Positions 45,601 through 54,230 of a stretch of DNA of 64,000 nucleotides are shown here, piece after piece. The number at the start of each line of letters is the position of its first letter. Within the stretch, counting starts at the first letter, position 1. A program made the translations under genes and the position numbers. The DNA lies in contig NZ_JAINFL010000006.1 of the NCBI RefSeq assembly GCF_022458895.1, positions 124,001 through 188,000 of the forward strand, in the 5' to 3' direction. The notes under the pieces were generated by a model. That model was not told the origin of the DNA and did no database searches. It saw only the letters and a program-made list of their open reading frames with translations. Source of the DNA: Roseihalotalea indica. Its GTDB lineage: Bacteria; Bacteroidota; Bacteroidia; Cytophagales; Cyclobacteriaceae.

Positions 45601-47343
45601 TTTACGATAGACACTCTCACCGTAAATGCAAACCGGCTGGCGATTGACGCGGAGAGCCATCAGCGGGAGGCAAAAATGTTTTTTGCCGATGAAATAGATT
45701 TTAATATTCATTTTAACCAGTTTCTGCTACGGCTACCCGAAGCGCAGCAAAGCATCCGCGCCAGAGAAGTTACATTAACCAATCAGAGTGACCGGATCAG
45801 CATCAATGCCCTGGAAATAGAACCCTATGGATTTCAGCATACCAGACTGGCTGATTTTCCGGAAAAGAACCTTATTTCGCTCCGCACTCCTTCACTTCAA
45901 GTGGTAGGGCTGGATGTGGAAAAAGCGTACCTTAAAGGTGAGATAGACATGCAGGAAGTTAATCTGATGAACCCTCAGATTGATGTCTTTAACTTTGCTT
46001 CTGCTTCTGCTTCTGATACATCGTCTGGTACCCCAACATCAGCCTGGTCAGAAATTTCTCCTCCCTACCTTAAGGAGCTGGCCATTAATCAGATCAACCT
46101 GACCAATGGAACGGTTAAAGTATATCAGCACCAGGATGATGATACTCCCGCTTTTGGGGCAGAGCGCCTGGATCTAAGCGTATTAGGACTATTGGTAGAT
46201 AGCACCTCGTATACCCGCTTTGTGTCCGAAACACCCGAGTCTTCCCGGGCTGTTTCGGGCAATATCACCCGTCGGTTACTATTAGCCGATGATCTGCTGG
46301 TGCGAATCCGGGATTACCAAATTGCGGTGGGAGATACTCTATACACCGCCAAAGCTGATATGATCAGTTTATCGACGAAAAATCCTCAGTTGGAAATCAG
46401 TGAATTTGTGTTGGAGCCCAGAGTGCCCCGCTACCTGTATAAAGACTATTTCAGTACTCAGAAAACCCGAGTCGCTGCCCAGATACAGACCATCCGGCTG
46501 ATTGATATCGATTTTGAAGAACTCATCAGAAGCCATCATTTCAAGGCCCACAGCCTCACAATTGATGATATTCAGATTGATGCTTTCAAAGATGCGAGAG
46601 CACCCCGAAACGAGGATCGTGTACTACCTATGCATCAGGATATGCTACTCAACATGAATCTTCTGATATCGCTGGATACCATACGGGTTTCGAATGGATT
46701 TATTAATTATGCCGAACGGGCTCCCGAAGCCGGAAGCGATGGCATTATCACCTTCGATAAGTTTAACGCTTTACTCCTAAATGTTACAAATCATCCGGAC
46801 CGGGTACGGGATAGCGTGGTTTTTTCAATGGCGGTAAATACCGAGATCATGGGCAAAGGTGATCTTAAGGCCACATTCCGGTTTCCGATGGCCGATCAAC
46901 AAAAAAGCTTTACCGCCAGCGGTAGTCTTGGCCCCATCGATTTGCAGGCATTCAACCCTATTCTTGAACCGGCAGCGTTTGTTCATATTAAGAAAGGGTA
47001 TGCCAATGGCATGCGATTCCTGATCCAGGGCAATCAACACCGCGCTATTGGTGCTATGCGCTTTAATTATGAAGATCTCGCTATTCAGTTGGTAGATAAA
47101 AGCAAAGGCCGTCCCGGACTGGACGAGCGGGTTGGTTCATTCATCGCTAATACTTTTGTTGTAAAATCTGATAACCCCAGGTCGTTATTTTTAAGGGTGG
47201 GGGAGATCAATTACGAGCGTGATCCCAGCCGCTCTATGTTCAGTTACTGGTGGCGAAGTTTGTTAAGCGGCATAAAATCCAGTATTGGCATGCAGCCTGT
47301 GGCCGAGCGGACCAGAGACATTACCGTGATTGAGGAAGAGTGA
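42646..47343 (+). CDS. Giant AsmA/TamB-like membrane-anchored protein
   Basis: A 1565-residue protein with an N-terminal signal-anchor helix (about residues 8-31, flanked by KKKRVR) and a very long periplasmic part made of repeated short strands. Recurrent phrases (for example IDLLNLYHNRIVNIDSLNIKSPDL, VEQLEVQNAAVTLQPKR and VNQLAVEEGVVTLLSQD, each cut here) suggest about eight to ten diverged units, as in AsmA/TamB/DUF748 proteins that bridge the envelope and carry lipids. The C-terminal 150 residues (TEIMGKGDLKATFRFPM, then GPIDLQAFNPILEP) also fit that class. The start is TTG at 42646. It is not next to bam or tam genes, and its role is inferred. Confidence 0.8.
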   Translation: MKKKRVRTIFLWIGGSIVALTLVLQALFFFLGDEILKESILVAFRQYANQRFQPSHQPSLDFDELQLNLLGGNITVTDLQYENGIPLQDSLEQAHTLYRISIPEASIDGVKLLDIYLNRKIQLDQIYLKSPRVAVVQEQSSDSTRRRPAKATPRSVIAEQERKIYQTLTEYFKMLSFNKLEILNASVLLNFGENTPLFQDSLTYRKSEWFAHQFTIILEDFQLDSVSRQQEERLLFTKNIQIKLGAYQLILPDSSYAIQADTLVFSTQQQKLAFKGFEIIPLQAKDSSSWYNLQIPELEMTEIDLLNLYHNRIVNIDSLNIKSPDLRGYRRSQPMANAGKTSAPQLSAVHPDSLYSEIQKYCKRLGVNQFNISTGQLHFFRVQEDTLPWLEVPDYSLSFNDFQLDSAVNQRAVDTLSNVLPMDSIDIEMKEITLWFPDRQHYFAANDFQIKTDRLHQYACDILFDSARVLPRVDSLALFLTDTLQPRLGYDIRTSKVEMHGIDLEELSFSKFATMDSVRIRNPTISIANFTETPYGSLPLRSQGRADDTTNNTIKEIFFNWSHARLNLYPVVAPDRPDSWFEQLLVNALYLDNSRVKILKAKNDFSGFTEIAHVANLQAYYQDLSIGNEAHPLIDLTDTVAMASRVAVYAEEVDMQLNNSWFQFPYNQTSAVSGGWLEAEEVKLSTLTSRGYVSQVKFWPNRSATRLSANQMEQLNIPYFGIEGIDFGQLYNLQEADINRIALISPTINLRMSPGTRQRKGDFSMQELYFQVEPYLNRLSVEQLEVQNAAVTLQPKRTPTPDVWFSTSAFNVTIDNFFLDSVTSITPERPFYSESVRVGMDQFTFSLPMEEGEEVFQAERFLYSSYTDQLTVDNLQRIRDSLAVVDDLEELEVAQLALHQMNYFRYFTDQEIEVEKVIIRRPLVHVNQQNRTPDKAKNSGKAGKTLQPELYPKIKSVAQGIYVNQLAVEEGVVTLLSQDTDTVHYFTIDTLTVNANRLAIDAESHQREAKMFFADEIDFNIHFNQFLLRLPEAQQSIRAREVTLTNQSDRISINALEIEPYGFQHTRLADFPEKNLISLRTPSLQVVGLDVEKAYLKGEIDMQEVNLMNPQIDVFNFASASASDTSSGTPTSAWSEISPPYLKELAINQINLTNGTVKVYQHQDDDTPAFGAERLDLSVLGLLVDSTSYTRFVSETPESSRAVSGNITRRLLLADDLLVRIRDYQIAVGDTLYTAKADMISLSTKNPQLEISEFVLEPRVPRYLYKDYFSTQKTRVAAQIQTIRLIDIDFEELIRSHHFKAHSLTIDDIQIDAFKDARAPRNEDRVLPMHQDMLLNMNLLISLDTIRVSNGFINYAERAPEAGSDGIITFDKFNALLLNVTNHPDRVRDSVVFSMAVNTEIMGKGDLKATFRFPMADQQKSFTASGSLGPIDLQAFNPILEPAAFVHIKKGYANGMRFLIQGNQHRAIGAMRFNYEDLAIQLVDKSKGRPGLDERVGSFIANTFVVKSDNPRSLFLRVGEINYERDPSRSMFSYWWRSLLSGIKSSIGMQPVAERTRDITVIEEE

Positions 47344-47457
47344 AAAGTTAAAGATTATAACAGGCAAGCTGTGCGGGATCAACCACTCTTGACTGGAACC
47401 TGATAATAGCGGAACCGCCAAAGACTGAGTAGTTCAATAAGCTGATGGAGACACGCA

Positions 47458-48903
47458 TCAACTGCGCTTGTTCTCCTCAACGGGTTTCAAACCCATATCC
47501 TGGGCTATTTTTAGCATATAGGCATAGGCTTCTTCGTGCTCGTTACGGATTTTGCCATCCAGTACAGCTTCCTTCAGCTCAGTTTTGATGTCTCCCACCG
47601 CGCGAGATGGTTTCAATCCAAAAGTTTTCATAATATCTTCTCCGGAAATGACCGGCTGAAAATTTCGAACGTGGTCTTTTTCTTCTACCGATTCCATCTT
47701 CTCTTCTACCAGGTCAAAATTTTGGAGGTAACGTTTTACCCGGTTGTGGTTTTTAGATGTAATATCCGCCCGGCACAGCTTCATCAGAGCTTCAACATCA
47801 TCACCTGCTTCGTATAAAAGCCTACGGACAGCTGAGTCAGTAACCTGACTTTTTACCAGCGCAATGGGGCGCAGGTGAAGACGTACCAGCTTCTGAACAA
47901 ACTTCATCTTCTGATCCAGAGGTAATTTTAGCCTGCGGAAAATATGCGGTACCATGCGGGCACCCCGGTCCTCGTGTCCGTGGAAAGTCCAGCCGGCTTT
48001 GCGGTGGAATCGTTTGGTGGGAGGTTTGGCAATGTCGTGCAGAATGGCGGCCCAGCGAAGCCACAAATCATCGGTTACCTCAGAAATATTATCCAGCACC
48101 TGTAAGGTATGATAGAAGTTATCTTTATGCGACTTTCCATCAATTGTCTCCACACCTTGCAGGGCTACCATTTCCGGGAAAAACTGATGCAACAACTGGC
48201 TGTGATATAGTAATTTAAACCCGTACGATGGTTGGTCTGACAAGATAATTTTGTTTAGCTCAGTGGTAATCCGCTCTTGCGAGACAATCTGAAGACGCTC
48301 AGCATGGTCAATAATGGCGTCAAAGGTCTTTGGGGCAATGTCAAACTTTAGCTGAGCGGCAAACCGAATGGCTCGCATCATGCGCAATGGATCGTCAGAG
48401 AAGGTAATGGCCGGGTCTAATGGGGTAACGATCATTTTCCGTTTTAAATCCTTCACCCCATCAAATGGATCAACAAGGTCCCCGTAGCTATCAGGGTTCA
48501 GGCTGATGGCCATGGCATTAATCGTGAAATCCCGGCGGTTCTGGTCATCTTGCAAGGTGCCATTCTCCACAATCGGTTTCCGGGATTCTCTTTGATAAGA
48601 CTCCTTACGGGCACCCACAAACTCCAGTTCATAGTCACGATGGCGGATCATGGCCGTACCGAAATTTTTGAATATGGTTACCTCCGTCGTATGCCCGGAC
48701 TGGGTTTTTAGAATCTCAGCCACTTTCTTCGCTAAAGAAATTCCATCGCCCACGCACACAAAATCAATATCCTTGGAAGGGCGTTTGAGAATTAAATCGC
48801 GGACGTAGCCGCCCACTACATACGTCTCCCGGTCAAGCTCCTGGGCAGTTTGGGCTATTAGTGAAAAAACGGGGTTTTGTTGGAGTACCTCAGCAAAATT
48901 CAT
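47458..48903 (-). CDS. tRNA nucleotidyltransferase (CCA-adding family) with HD domain
   Basis: A 481-residue class II nucleotidyltransferase. The catalytic head has VVGGYVRD (residues 29-36) and the metal-binding pair Asp45 and Asp47 in KDIDFVCVG, followed by RRDFTINAMA and the RNA-binding DPLRMMRAIRFAAQL. A C-terminal HD domain is present (WAAILHDIAKPP, with His-Asp). Such proteins add or repair the 3' CCA end of tRNA, and the HD domain may give phosphatase activity. A poly(A) polymerase role is less likely in this phylum. The ATG is at 48903. A good minus-strand promoter element lies 22 bases upstream. Confidence 0.9.
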   Translation of the reverse strand: MNFAEVLQQNPVFSLIAQTAQELDRETYVVGGYVRDLILKRPSKDIDFVCVGDGISLAKKVAEILKTQSGHTTEVTIFKNFGTAMIRHRDYELEFVGARKESYQRESRKPIVENGTLQDDQNRRDFTINAMAISLNPDSYGDLVDPFDGVKDLKRKMIVTPLDPAITFSDDPLRMMRAIRFAAQLKFDIAPKTFDAIIDHAERLQIVSQERITTELNKIILSDQPSYGFKLLYHSQLLHQFFPEMVALQGVETIDGKSHKDNFYHTLQVLDNISEVTDDLWLRWAAILHDIAKPPTKRFHRKAGWTFHGHEDRGARMVPHIFRRLKLPLDQKMKFVQKLVRLHLRPIALVKSQVTDSAVRRLLYEAGDDVEALMKLCRADITSKNHNRVKRYLQNFDLVEEKMESVEEKDHVRNFQPVISGEDIMKTFGLKPSRAVGDIKTELKEAVLDGKIRNEHEEAYAYMLKIAQDMGLKPVEENKRS

Positions 48904-48924
48904 GGCGCGCGCATTAATTCACTG

Positions 48925-48932
48925 CAAAAGTA
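48925..48932 (-). promoter_or_regulatory. Bacteroidota-type -7 element upstream of the CCA gene
   Basis: Read on the minus strand, TACTTTTG matches TAnnTTTG, 22 bases before the ATG. No perfect TTTG is seen at -33. Confidence 0.45.
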
Positions 48933-49042
48933 ATAACTCTTGTTGGAAATGGTAGCCTTGCTGCTAAAGGTTGTTTTTCATTGGAAGAAGCTATATCTAG
49001 CGATCATTAGATTTAAATATATGTTGACCTCTGGTATTTTTT

Positions 49043-49966
49043 ATGAAACTTCTCCTGCTTTTACTCAGTATTGGTTCTTCCTTTTCGTTATACGCCCAGA
49101 ATGACTGGGACGGTTTCAAGCAGGATTCGGTACAATCTGCGCTGGATCAGCAATGGCAACCGTTTTATTATCGGGCAGCAGTACAGGGTAACAAACCCTT
49201 AATTGTGGTGCTGCATACCTGGAGTGGTGATTATAAGCAAACATTAAACAGTCTCGCTGATGAGACTCAGGCGAAAGGCTGGAATTATATCCATCCGGAT
49301 TTCAGAGGACCAAATACGCGGCCGAAAGCCTGCGCAAGTGATTTTGTATTATCCGATATTGATCAGGCTATTGACTGGGCATTGGAGAATTTGCCGGTTA
49401 ATGCCGACAGTGTATTTGTGCTGGGTGCCAGCGGAGGTGGATACGCTACCCTTTGTACGTATATGAAATCCCGGCATCGCATCCGGGGGTTTCATGCGTA
49501 TGTACCCATTAGTGATATAGCAGCCTGGTATCACGAATCACTAGTGAGAAATACCCAATACGCTCAGAACGTACTTGACTGCACCAATTCGAAAGATAGC
49601 ACTCTGAATATGGCTGAAGCTAAAAAGCGATCCCCGCTCTTTTGGGAAACACCTTTAGAACTACGACAAGATGCGTCGCTGCATATCTATACCGGGGTGC
49701 ACGATGGCTATACGGGCTCGGTACCCATTACGCACTCCATTAATTTTTATAATAAATTACTACGCGATGCCGGAGTTGCCGACTCCTCGGCTTATGTAGA
49801 TGATGAAACAACTATCTACTTGCTTACCAAACAGGCAGGCCAGGAAACCGGCAATTTCATTGGTGACCGAAAGATTCATTTACAGAAACAGTGGAAGAAT
49901 ATTTCTTTGACACTGTTTGAGGGTACTCATGAGATGTTAAGTGATGTAGCGCTGGAAATTCTTTAG
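49043..49966 (+). CDS. Exported alpha/beta hydrolase (prolyl oligopeptidase-like)
   Basis: A 307-residue protein with a signal peptide (residues 1-19, ending LYAQ). It has an alpha/beta hydrolase fold: oxyanion strand LIVVLHTWSGDY, nucleophile Ser130 in LGASGGGYAT (GxSxG), and a C-terminal His in FEGTHEML. Between residues 185 and 240 it has the usual acid-bearing strand (LHIYTGVHDGYTG). It resembles prolyl-oligopeptidase-type esterases or peptidases that act in the periplasm; the substrate is unknown. The gene ends six bases before the convergent TPR lipoprotein gene. Confidence 0.85.
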   Translation: MKLLLLLLSIGSSFSLYAQNDWDGFKQDSVQSALDQQWQPFYYRAAVQGNKPLIVVLHTWSGDYKQTLNSLADETQAKGWNYIHPDFRGPNTRPKACASDFVLSDIDQAIDWALENLPVNADSVFVLGASGGGYATLCTYMKSRHRIRGFHAYVPISDIAAWYHESLVRNTQYAQNVLDCTNSKDSTLNMAEAKKRSPLFWETPLELRQDASLHIYTGVHDGYTGSVPITHSINFYNKLLRDAGVADSSAYVDDETTIYLLTKQAGQETGNFIGDRKIHLQKQWKNISLTLFEGTHEMLSDVALEIL

Positions 49967-49972
49967 CGTGAA

Positions 49973-51001
49973 TTATTCCTCAATTTTTTTTAGTCGGGCC
50001 AGATCGGCTTCTGCGGCTATATAGCCAAAAGCAGCCCAGTAACGTCCATCCACAATTTCCTGAAGCATACCGGTTCCCAAGGTGCTGTCCCCATTGTTTA
50101 GGTAATAATTAGCTACTCCGTATCCTCGGGTTGCCAGCGCCAGGTCGCGGTCATCGGGAGAGATGGTATCAGTAATTTGCAGGAGCGAGTCGGGGTCTAT
50201 CATGCCTTTATACATCATAAGCCGCTCAAAATAGCCTTCGTTAGCCACCACGTCCATATCACGGCGGATGTCTACCAAGAGACGCTCCGCCACTTCATCT
50301 TCACCCAGGCGCAGGTATGTCATATAAAGCCAGTCTACTGTGGCTACGGTCTCGTCGGGGGTATCGCAAAACTCCAGGCATTGCTGGTAGGCTTCGGCTG
50401 CATTGCCATAGTCACCATTCAGGTAATACGCTAAGCCCAGATGGTAGTAGACGTTAAACTGTAAGGAGGTAGGTTCCTGATCAGTTGGCACGGGTATAGG
50501 AATGCCGTCTGGTTCAATAATAATGGGCTGATTTTCTAGCAATTCAGCACTTTTTTCAAAATCAGCAATGGCTTTATCAAATTGACGCGTTGTGATATAG
50601 CGGTGGCCCCGGTGGCGGTACAGTTCAGCAGCTTCCGGAAAATCTTTGATGCCTTTGGTAAATACCTCTATAGCTTCCTGATACCGGGACAGGTAGCCTA
50701 ATCGGCGTCCGACCCATACAATATTGGTGACACTATCTGGCCGTTGCTGATACCGTTCTTGGGCCGCTTGGAGGGCTGAGTCGTACTGGGCCTGGCGTTC
50801 GGAGGGTAATTCCATAGCATACAGGGTGTCGCCCAATAAAGAAATGGCTTGATACCCTGGTTTGGAAACTGTTACAGTATCCGGCATTTCTTCAGCCGTT
50901 TCAGGTGAAGTTTCTGTTTTACAGCCAACTACCAAGGTGAGTAGTACAAAGCATAACAGAGAAAACTGGCGAGCAAAAGGAGGGGTAAGGAAAGGGTTCA
51001 T
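49973..51001 (-). CDS. TPR-repeat lipoprotein
   Basis: A 342-residue lipoprotein. The signal ends in the lipobox LVVGC with lipidated Cys27, placing it in the periplasm or at the outer membrane. Several tetratricopeptide-like units follow (for example LGYLSRYQEAIEVFTKGIKDFPE, split here, AELYRHRGHRYITTRQFDKA, and the later YYHLGLAYYLNGDYGNAAEA). TPR proteins bind other proteins, and no enzyme motif is seen. It may be part of an envelope complex, but no partner is evident. Upstream, 247 bases separate it from the divergent glycosidase gene. Confidence 0.85.
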   Translation of the reverse strand: MNPFLTPPFARQFSLLCFVLLTLVVGCKTETSPETAEEMPDTVTVSKPGYQAISLLGDTLYAMELPSERQAQYDSALQAAQERYQQRPDSVTNIVWVGRRLGYLSRYQEAIEVFTKGIKDFPEAAELYRHRGHRYITTRQFDKAIADFEKSAELLENQPIIIEPDGIPIPVPTDQEPTSLQFNVYYHLGLAYYLNGDYGNAAEAYQQCLEFCDTPDETVATVDWLYMTYLRLGEDEVAERLLVDIRRDMDVVANEGYFERLMMYKGMIDPDSLLQITDTISPDDRDLALATRGYGVANYYLNNGDSTLGTGMLQEIVDGRYWAAFGYIAAEADLARLKKIEE

Positions 51002-51248
51002 ATCTCAAATGTCAGTAACGGGTAACAGTAATCAAAGAATTCACCAAAAATTGTGCTCAACTGCCTTTAACAATACTCTCTTCTGATGACTATGTTTAGT
51101 TATATTATATTCCAACTCGTTTACCGCAAACCCTTCACCCTTCACCCTCAAACCTTTCCACCAGACAAGCCATTTTCATAAAACTTTCCAGTAAGGATTT
51201 GGGATTATTGTTTCTGCCATCGTATTTAGCGGTTCGAAAACCAAGTAT

Positions 51249-53897
51249 ATGTCCACAGAAAGCTCAGAGCAGAACCCGGAATTAGATAGAATCAGACATC
51301 TGACTGATAAAAATGAAGGTTGGAAACGATTCGGCCCTTATCTTTCAGAACGCCAGTGGGGCACGGTTAGGGAAGATTATAGTGCGTATGGCGATGCCTG
51401 GGGTTTTATTTCTCATGATATGTCTCGGAGTTATGCGTATCGCTGGGGCGAGGACGGGATTGGTGGTTTTTCGGACAACAAACAGATCATATGCCTGGCG
51501 CTGGCTTTCTGGAATGGCAAAGATCCTATTTTAAAGGAACGCTTATTCGGCCTGAGCAATCCGGAAGGTAACCATGGTGAGGATGTGAAAGAGCTATACC
51601 ATTATCTGGATAGCACCCCGACGCACTCTTATATGAAGATGCTGTATAAGTATCCGCAAAGGGCTTTTCCGTATCGGCAACTAGCCGAAAAAAACCGCTC
51701 ACGCAGCCGCCTTGAGCCAGAGTATGAATTACTGGATACCGGAGTTTTCGATGATAATGCATATTTCGATATCTATATAGAATATGCCAAAGCCAGTGCG
51801 GATGATATTCTGTTAAAAGTTACTGCCTGGAACCGGGGGAAAAAGAAAGCCCCTCTTCACATATTACCTACCTGCTGGTTTCGTAATACCTGGAGTTGGG
51901 GGTATGATGATTACAAACCAAATCTTCGTATTGGCGCTCATAAATCGCCCACTTCCTCCATTCTGGTTGAGTACCGCAACCAACCCGATTATCATATTTA
52001 CTACGATGGTGAGCCGGAGCTGCTTTTTTGTGAAAACGAAACCAATCGCGATCGACTCTATCAGCAACCCAGCACCACCCCTTATTCTAAGGATGCTATT
52101 CATCGGTATGTGGTCAAGGGTGAAACCGGAGCGGTAAACCCTGATGAGACCGGAACAAAGGCGGCTCTTCATTATCAGACGGTAATTCCGGCTGGGGAGT
52201 CTCATTCCGTCCGCATTCGTTTATCCCGGCATCAGCCCAAGCCCAACACTTTCGATGCGATGATCAAGCAACGCAAGGAAGAAGCTGACATATACTATAA
52301 TCACCTGCAAAATGGTGTGGCCGATGAAGATCACCGGGCAATCCAGCGGCAGGCCTATGCGGGTATGCTGTGGAGTAAACAGTTTTATTACTACGATGTA
52401 GATAAATGGCTCAAAGGAGACCCGGCCACCCCGGATGTGCCCCAGGGGCATAAAGAGGGCCGAAACAGCTCCTGGAAGCATCTGGTAAACCGAAACATCT
52501 TATCCATGCCGGATAAATGGGAGTATCCCTGGTACGCTGCCTGGGATCTGGCCTTTCATTGTGTGCCATTGGCGCGTCTTGATCCTGGCTTTGCTAAACG
52601 GCAGTTGTTGCTGATGCTGCGGGAGTACTACATGCATCCTAATGGACAGATACCAGCCTATGAGTGGAACTTTAGTGATGTAAACCCTCCGGTGCATGCC
52701 TGGGGAGCATGGCAGGTATATTCTATCGATAAGGCTATGAAAGGCAAAGGTGATCTGAGCTTTCTGGCTAAAGTTTTTCATAAATTATTGATGAATTTTA
52801 CCTGGTGGGTCAATCAGAAAGACTCCGTGGGAAATAATTTATTTGAGGGTGGTTTCCTGGGCCTGGATAACATTGGTGTGTTCGACCGTAGCCATAACAT
52901 TCCGGAAGGAGGATATCTGGAGCAGGCAGATGCCACGGCCTGGATGGCAATGTACTGCCTGAATATGCTCCGTATTTCATTAGAAATAGCTCAGACCCGA
53001 CCGTATTATCAGGAAATGGCTTCCAAGTTTTTCGAGCATTTTCTGGCCATTGCCTCTGCGATGTTTAACATCGGTAAAGAGAATGTTGACCTGTGGGATG
53101 ATATCGACCAGTTTTATTACGATGTGGTGCATCCCCCCGGGCAACCCGGACATGTTTTGCAGGTACGGTCTATTGTAGGCATTATTCCTTTATTTGCCAC
53201 GGAAGTGCTTAATCCTGAACTACTTAAAAAGCTTCCTGATTTCACTCGTCGCCTCCAATGGGTCCTTAAAAACCGTCCCGAACAAGGCTCACTGATTTCG
53301 CGGTGGTACGAACCGGGCAAGGGAGAAACCCGCATGTTGTCCCTTGTTAGGGTCCACCGGTTAAAATGTATTTTGCGGCGAATGCTTTCCGAGCAGGAGT
53401 TTCTGTCGCCTTATGGTGTTCGGGCACTGTCTAAATACCATGCGGACCACCCGTTCGACTATGACATAAACGGACATACCTACTCAGTTTCGTATCTGCC
53501 GGGTGAGTCTGATTCCAGCATGTTTGGCGGTAACTCCAACTGGCGGGGCCCTATCTGGTTTCCTATTAATTTTATGATTATTGAGTCGTTGCAGAAGTTT
53601 CACCAATACTATGGCAATACCCTGCGGGTGGAGTTCCCCACTGGGTCGGGGCAATTCTATACGTTGGATAAAATAGCCGAGAAACTCTCCGAACGGCTGA
53701 TTGCAATATTTACTCAGCAACCCGACGGGAATCGGGCCTATACCGATGGGCACCCAAAATTTAAAGATCCCCACTTTCAGAAAAACCTTCTTTTCTACGA
53801 ATACTTTCATGGCGATTCAGGCAAAGGCCTGGGGGCTTCTCACCAAACAGGCTGGACGGGCCTGGTTAGTGAGTTGATTCATCTGTTGCATTCATAA
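51249..53897 (+). CDS. GH63-like (MGH1-type) glycoside hydrolase
   Basis: An 882-residue protein of the alpha/alpha-barrel glycosidase class related to GH63 glucosidases. Typical motifs are EYSAYG-like DYSAYGDAWGF at the start, WEYPWYAAWDLAFHCVPLA, QIPAYEWNFSDVNPP, EGGFLGLDNIGVFDRS, and near the end SMFGGNSNWRGPIWFPIN and GASHQTGWTGLVSEL. There is no signal peptide, so it is probably cytoplasmic. It may trim glucose from glucosylglycerate-like or oligosaccharide substrates, but the true substrate is not predictable. No sugar gene cluster surrounds it. Confidence 0.88.
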   Translation: MSTESSEQNPELDRIRHLTDKNEGWKRFGPYLSERQWGTVREDYSAYGDAWGFISHDMSRSYAYRWGEDGIGGFSDNKQIICLALAFWNGKDPILKERLFGLSNPEGNHGEDVKELYHYLDSTPTHSYMKMLYKYPQRAFPYRQLAEKNRSRSRLEPEYELLDTGVFDDNAYFDIYIEYAKASADDILLKVTAWNRGKKKAPLHILPTCWFRNTWSWGYDDYKPNLRIGAHKSPTSSILVEYRNQPDYHIYYDGEPELLFCENETNRDRLYQQPSTTPYSKDAIHRYVVKGETGAVNPDETGTKAALHYQTVIPAGESHSVRIRLSRHQPKPNTFDAMIKQRKEEADIYYNHLQNGVADEDHRAIQRQAYAGMLWSKQFYYYDVDKWLKGDPATPDVPQGHKEGRNSSWKHLVNRNILSMPDKWEYPWYAAWDLAFHCVPLARLDPGFAKRQLLLMLREYYMHPNGQIPAYEWNFSDVNPPVHAWGAWQVYSIDKAMKGKGDLSFLAKVFHKLLMNFTWWVNQKDSVGNNLFEGGFLGLDNIGVFDRSHNIPEGGYLEQADATAWMAMYCLNMLRISLEIAQTRPYYQEMASKFFEHFLAIASAMFNIGKENVDLWDDIDQFYYDVVHPPGQPGHVLQVRSIVGIIPLFATEVLNPELLKKLPDFTRRLQWVLKNRPEQGSLISRWYEPGKGETRMLSLVRVHRLKCILRRMLSEQEFLSPYGVRALSKYHADHPFDYDINGHTYSVSYLPGESDSSMFGGNSNWRGPIWFPINFMIIESLQKFHQYYGNTLRVEFPTGSGQFYTLDKIAEKLSERLIAIFTQQPDGNRAYTDGHPKFKDPHFQKNLLFYEYFHGDSGKGLGASHQTGWTGLVSELIHLLHS

Positions 53898-54230
53898 GAA
53901 TCGATACCCCTTTACATCCTGAGTACCTAAAACCATCATGTAAGGTTTTGCGGGCAAGTTATGCGTTTGCTATTCCTATAATTATGACTACACTTTTATA
54001 GTATTTTACTCATATATGTAATTTTTCATTTTTCTGAGAACGGCTGATTTTTCGTTAATCATCTGAAAGTCAGGTGATTGTAATTTAAGATAAAGGCGTG
54101 CCAATTAAATTGTTATGTAACTTTATTAATATTTTTTATTGATATTATAATATATAACTATTTTTTGTGTAAATTTGAATTATAAACTACTTAGGTAATA
54201 TAATTGTAATTTTTTACACGTATAGTTATA
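53898..54230. other. 333-base AT-rich non-coding region before the T9SS cargo gene
   Basis: No gene is seen. The right half is very AT-rich and carries a promoter-like TAAATTTG at 54170-54177. A short hairpin AAAACC/GGTTTT lies near 53930-53956 and might help terminate the glycosidase transcript. Confidence 0.6.
54170..54177 (+). promoter_or_regulatory. Bacteroidota-type -7 element upstream of the T9SS cargo gene
   Basis: TAAATTTG matches TAnnTTTG, 54 bases before the ATG, in a strongly AT-rich region. No ideal TTTG -33 element is seen at the correct spacing. Confidence 0.45.
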
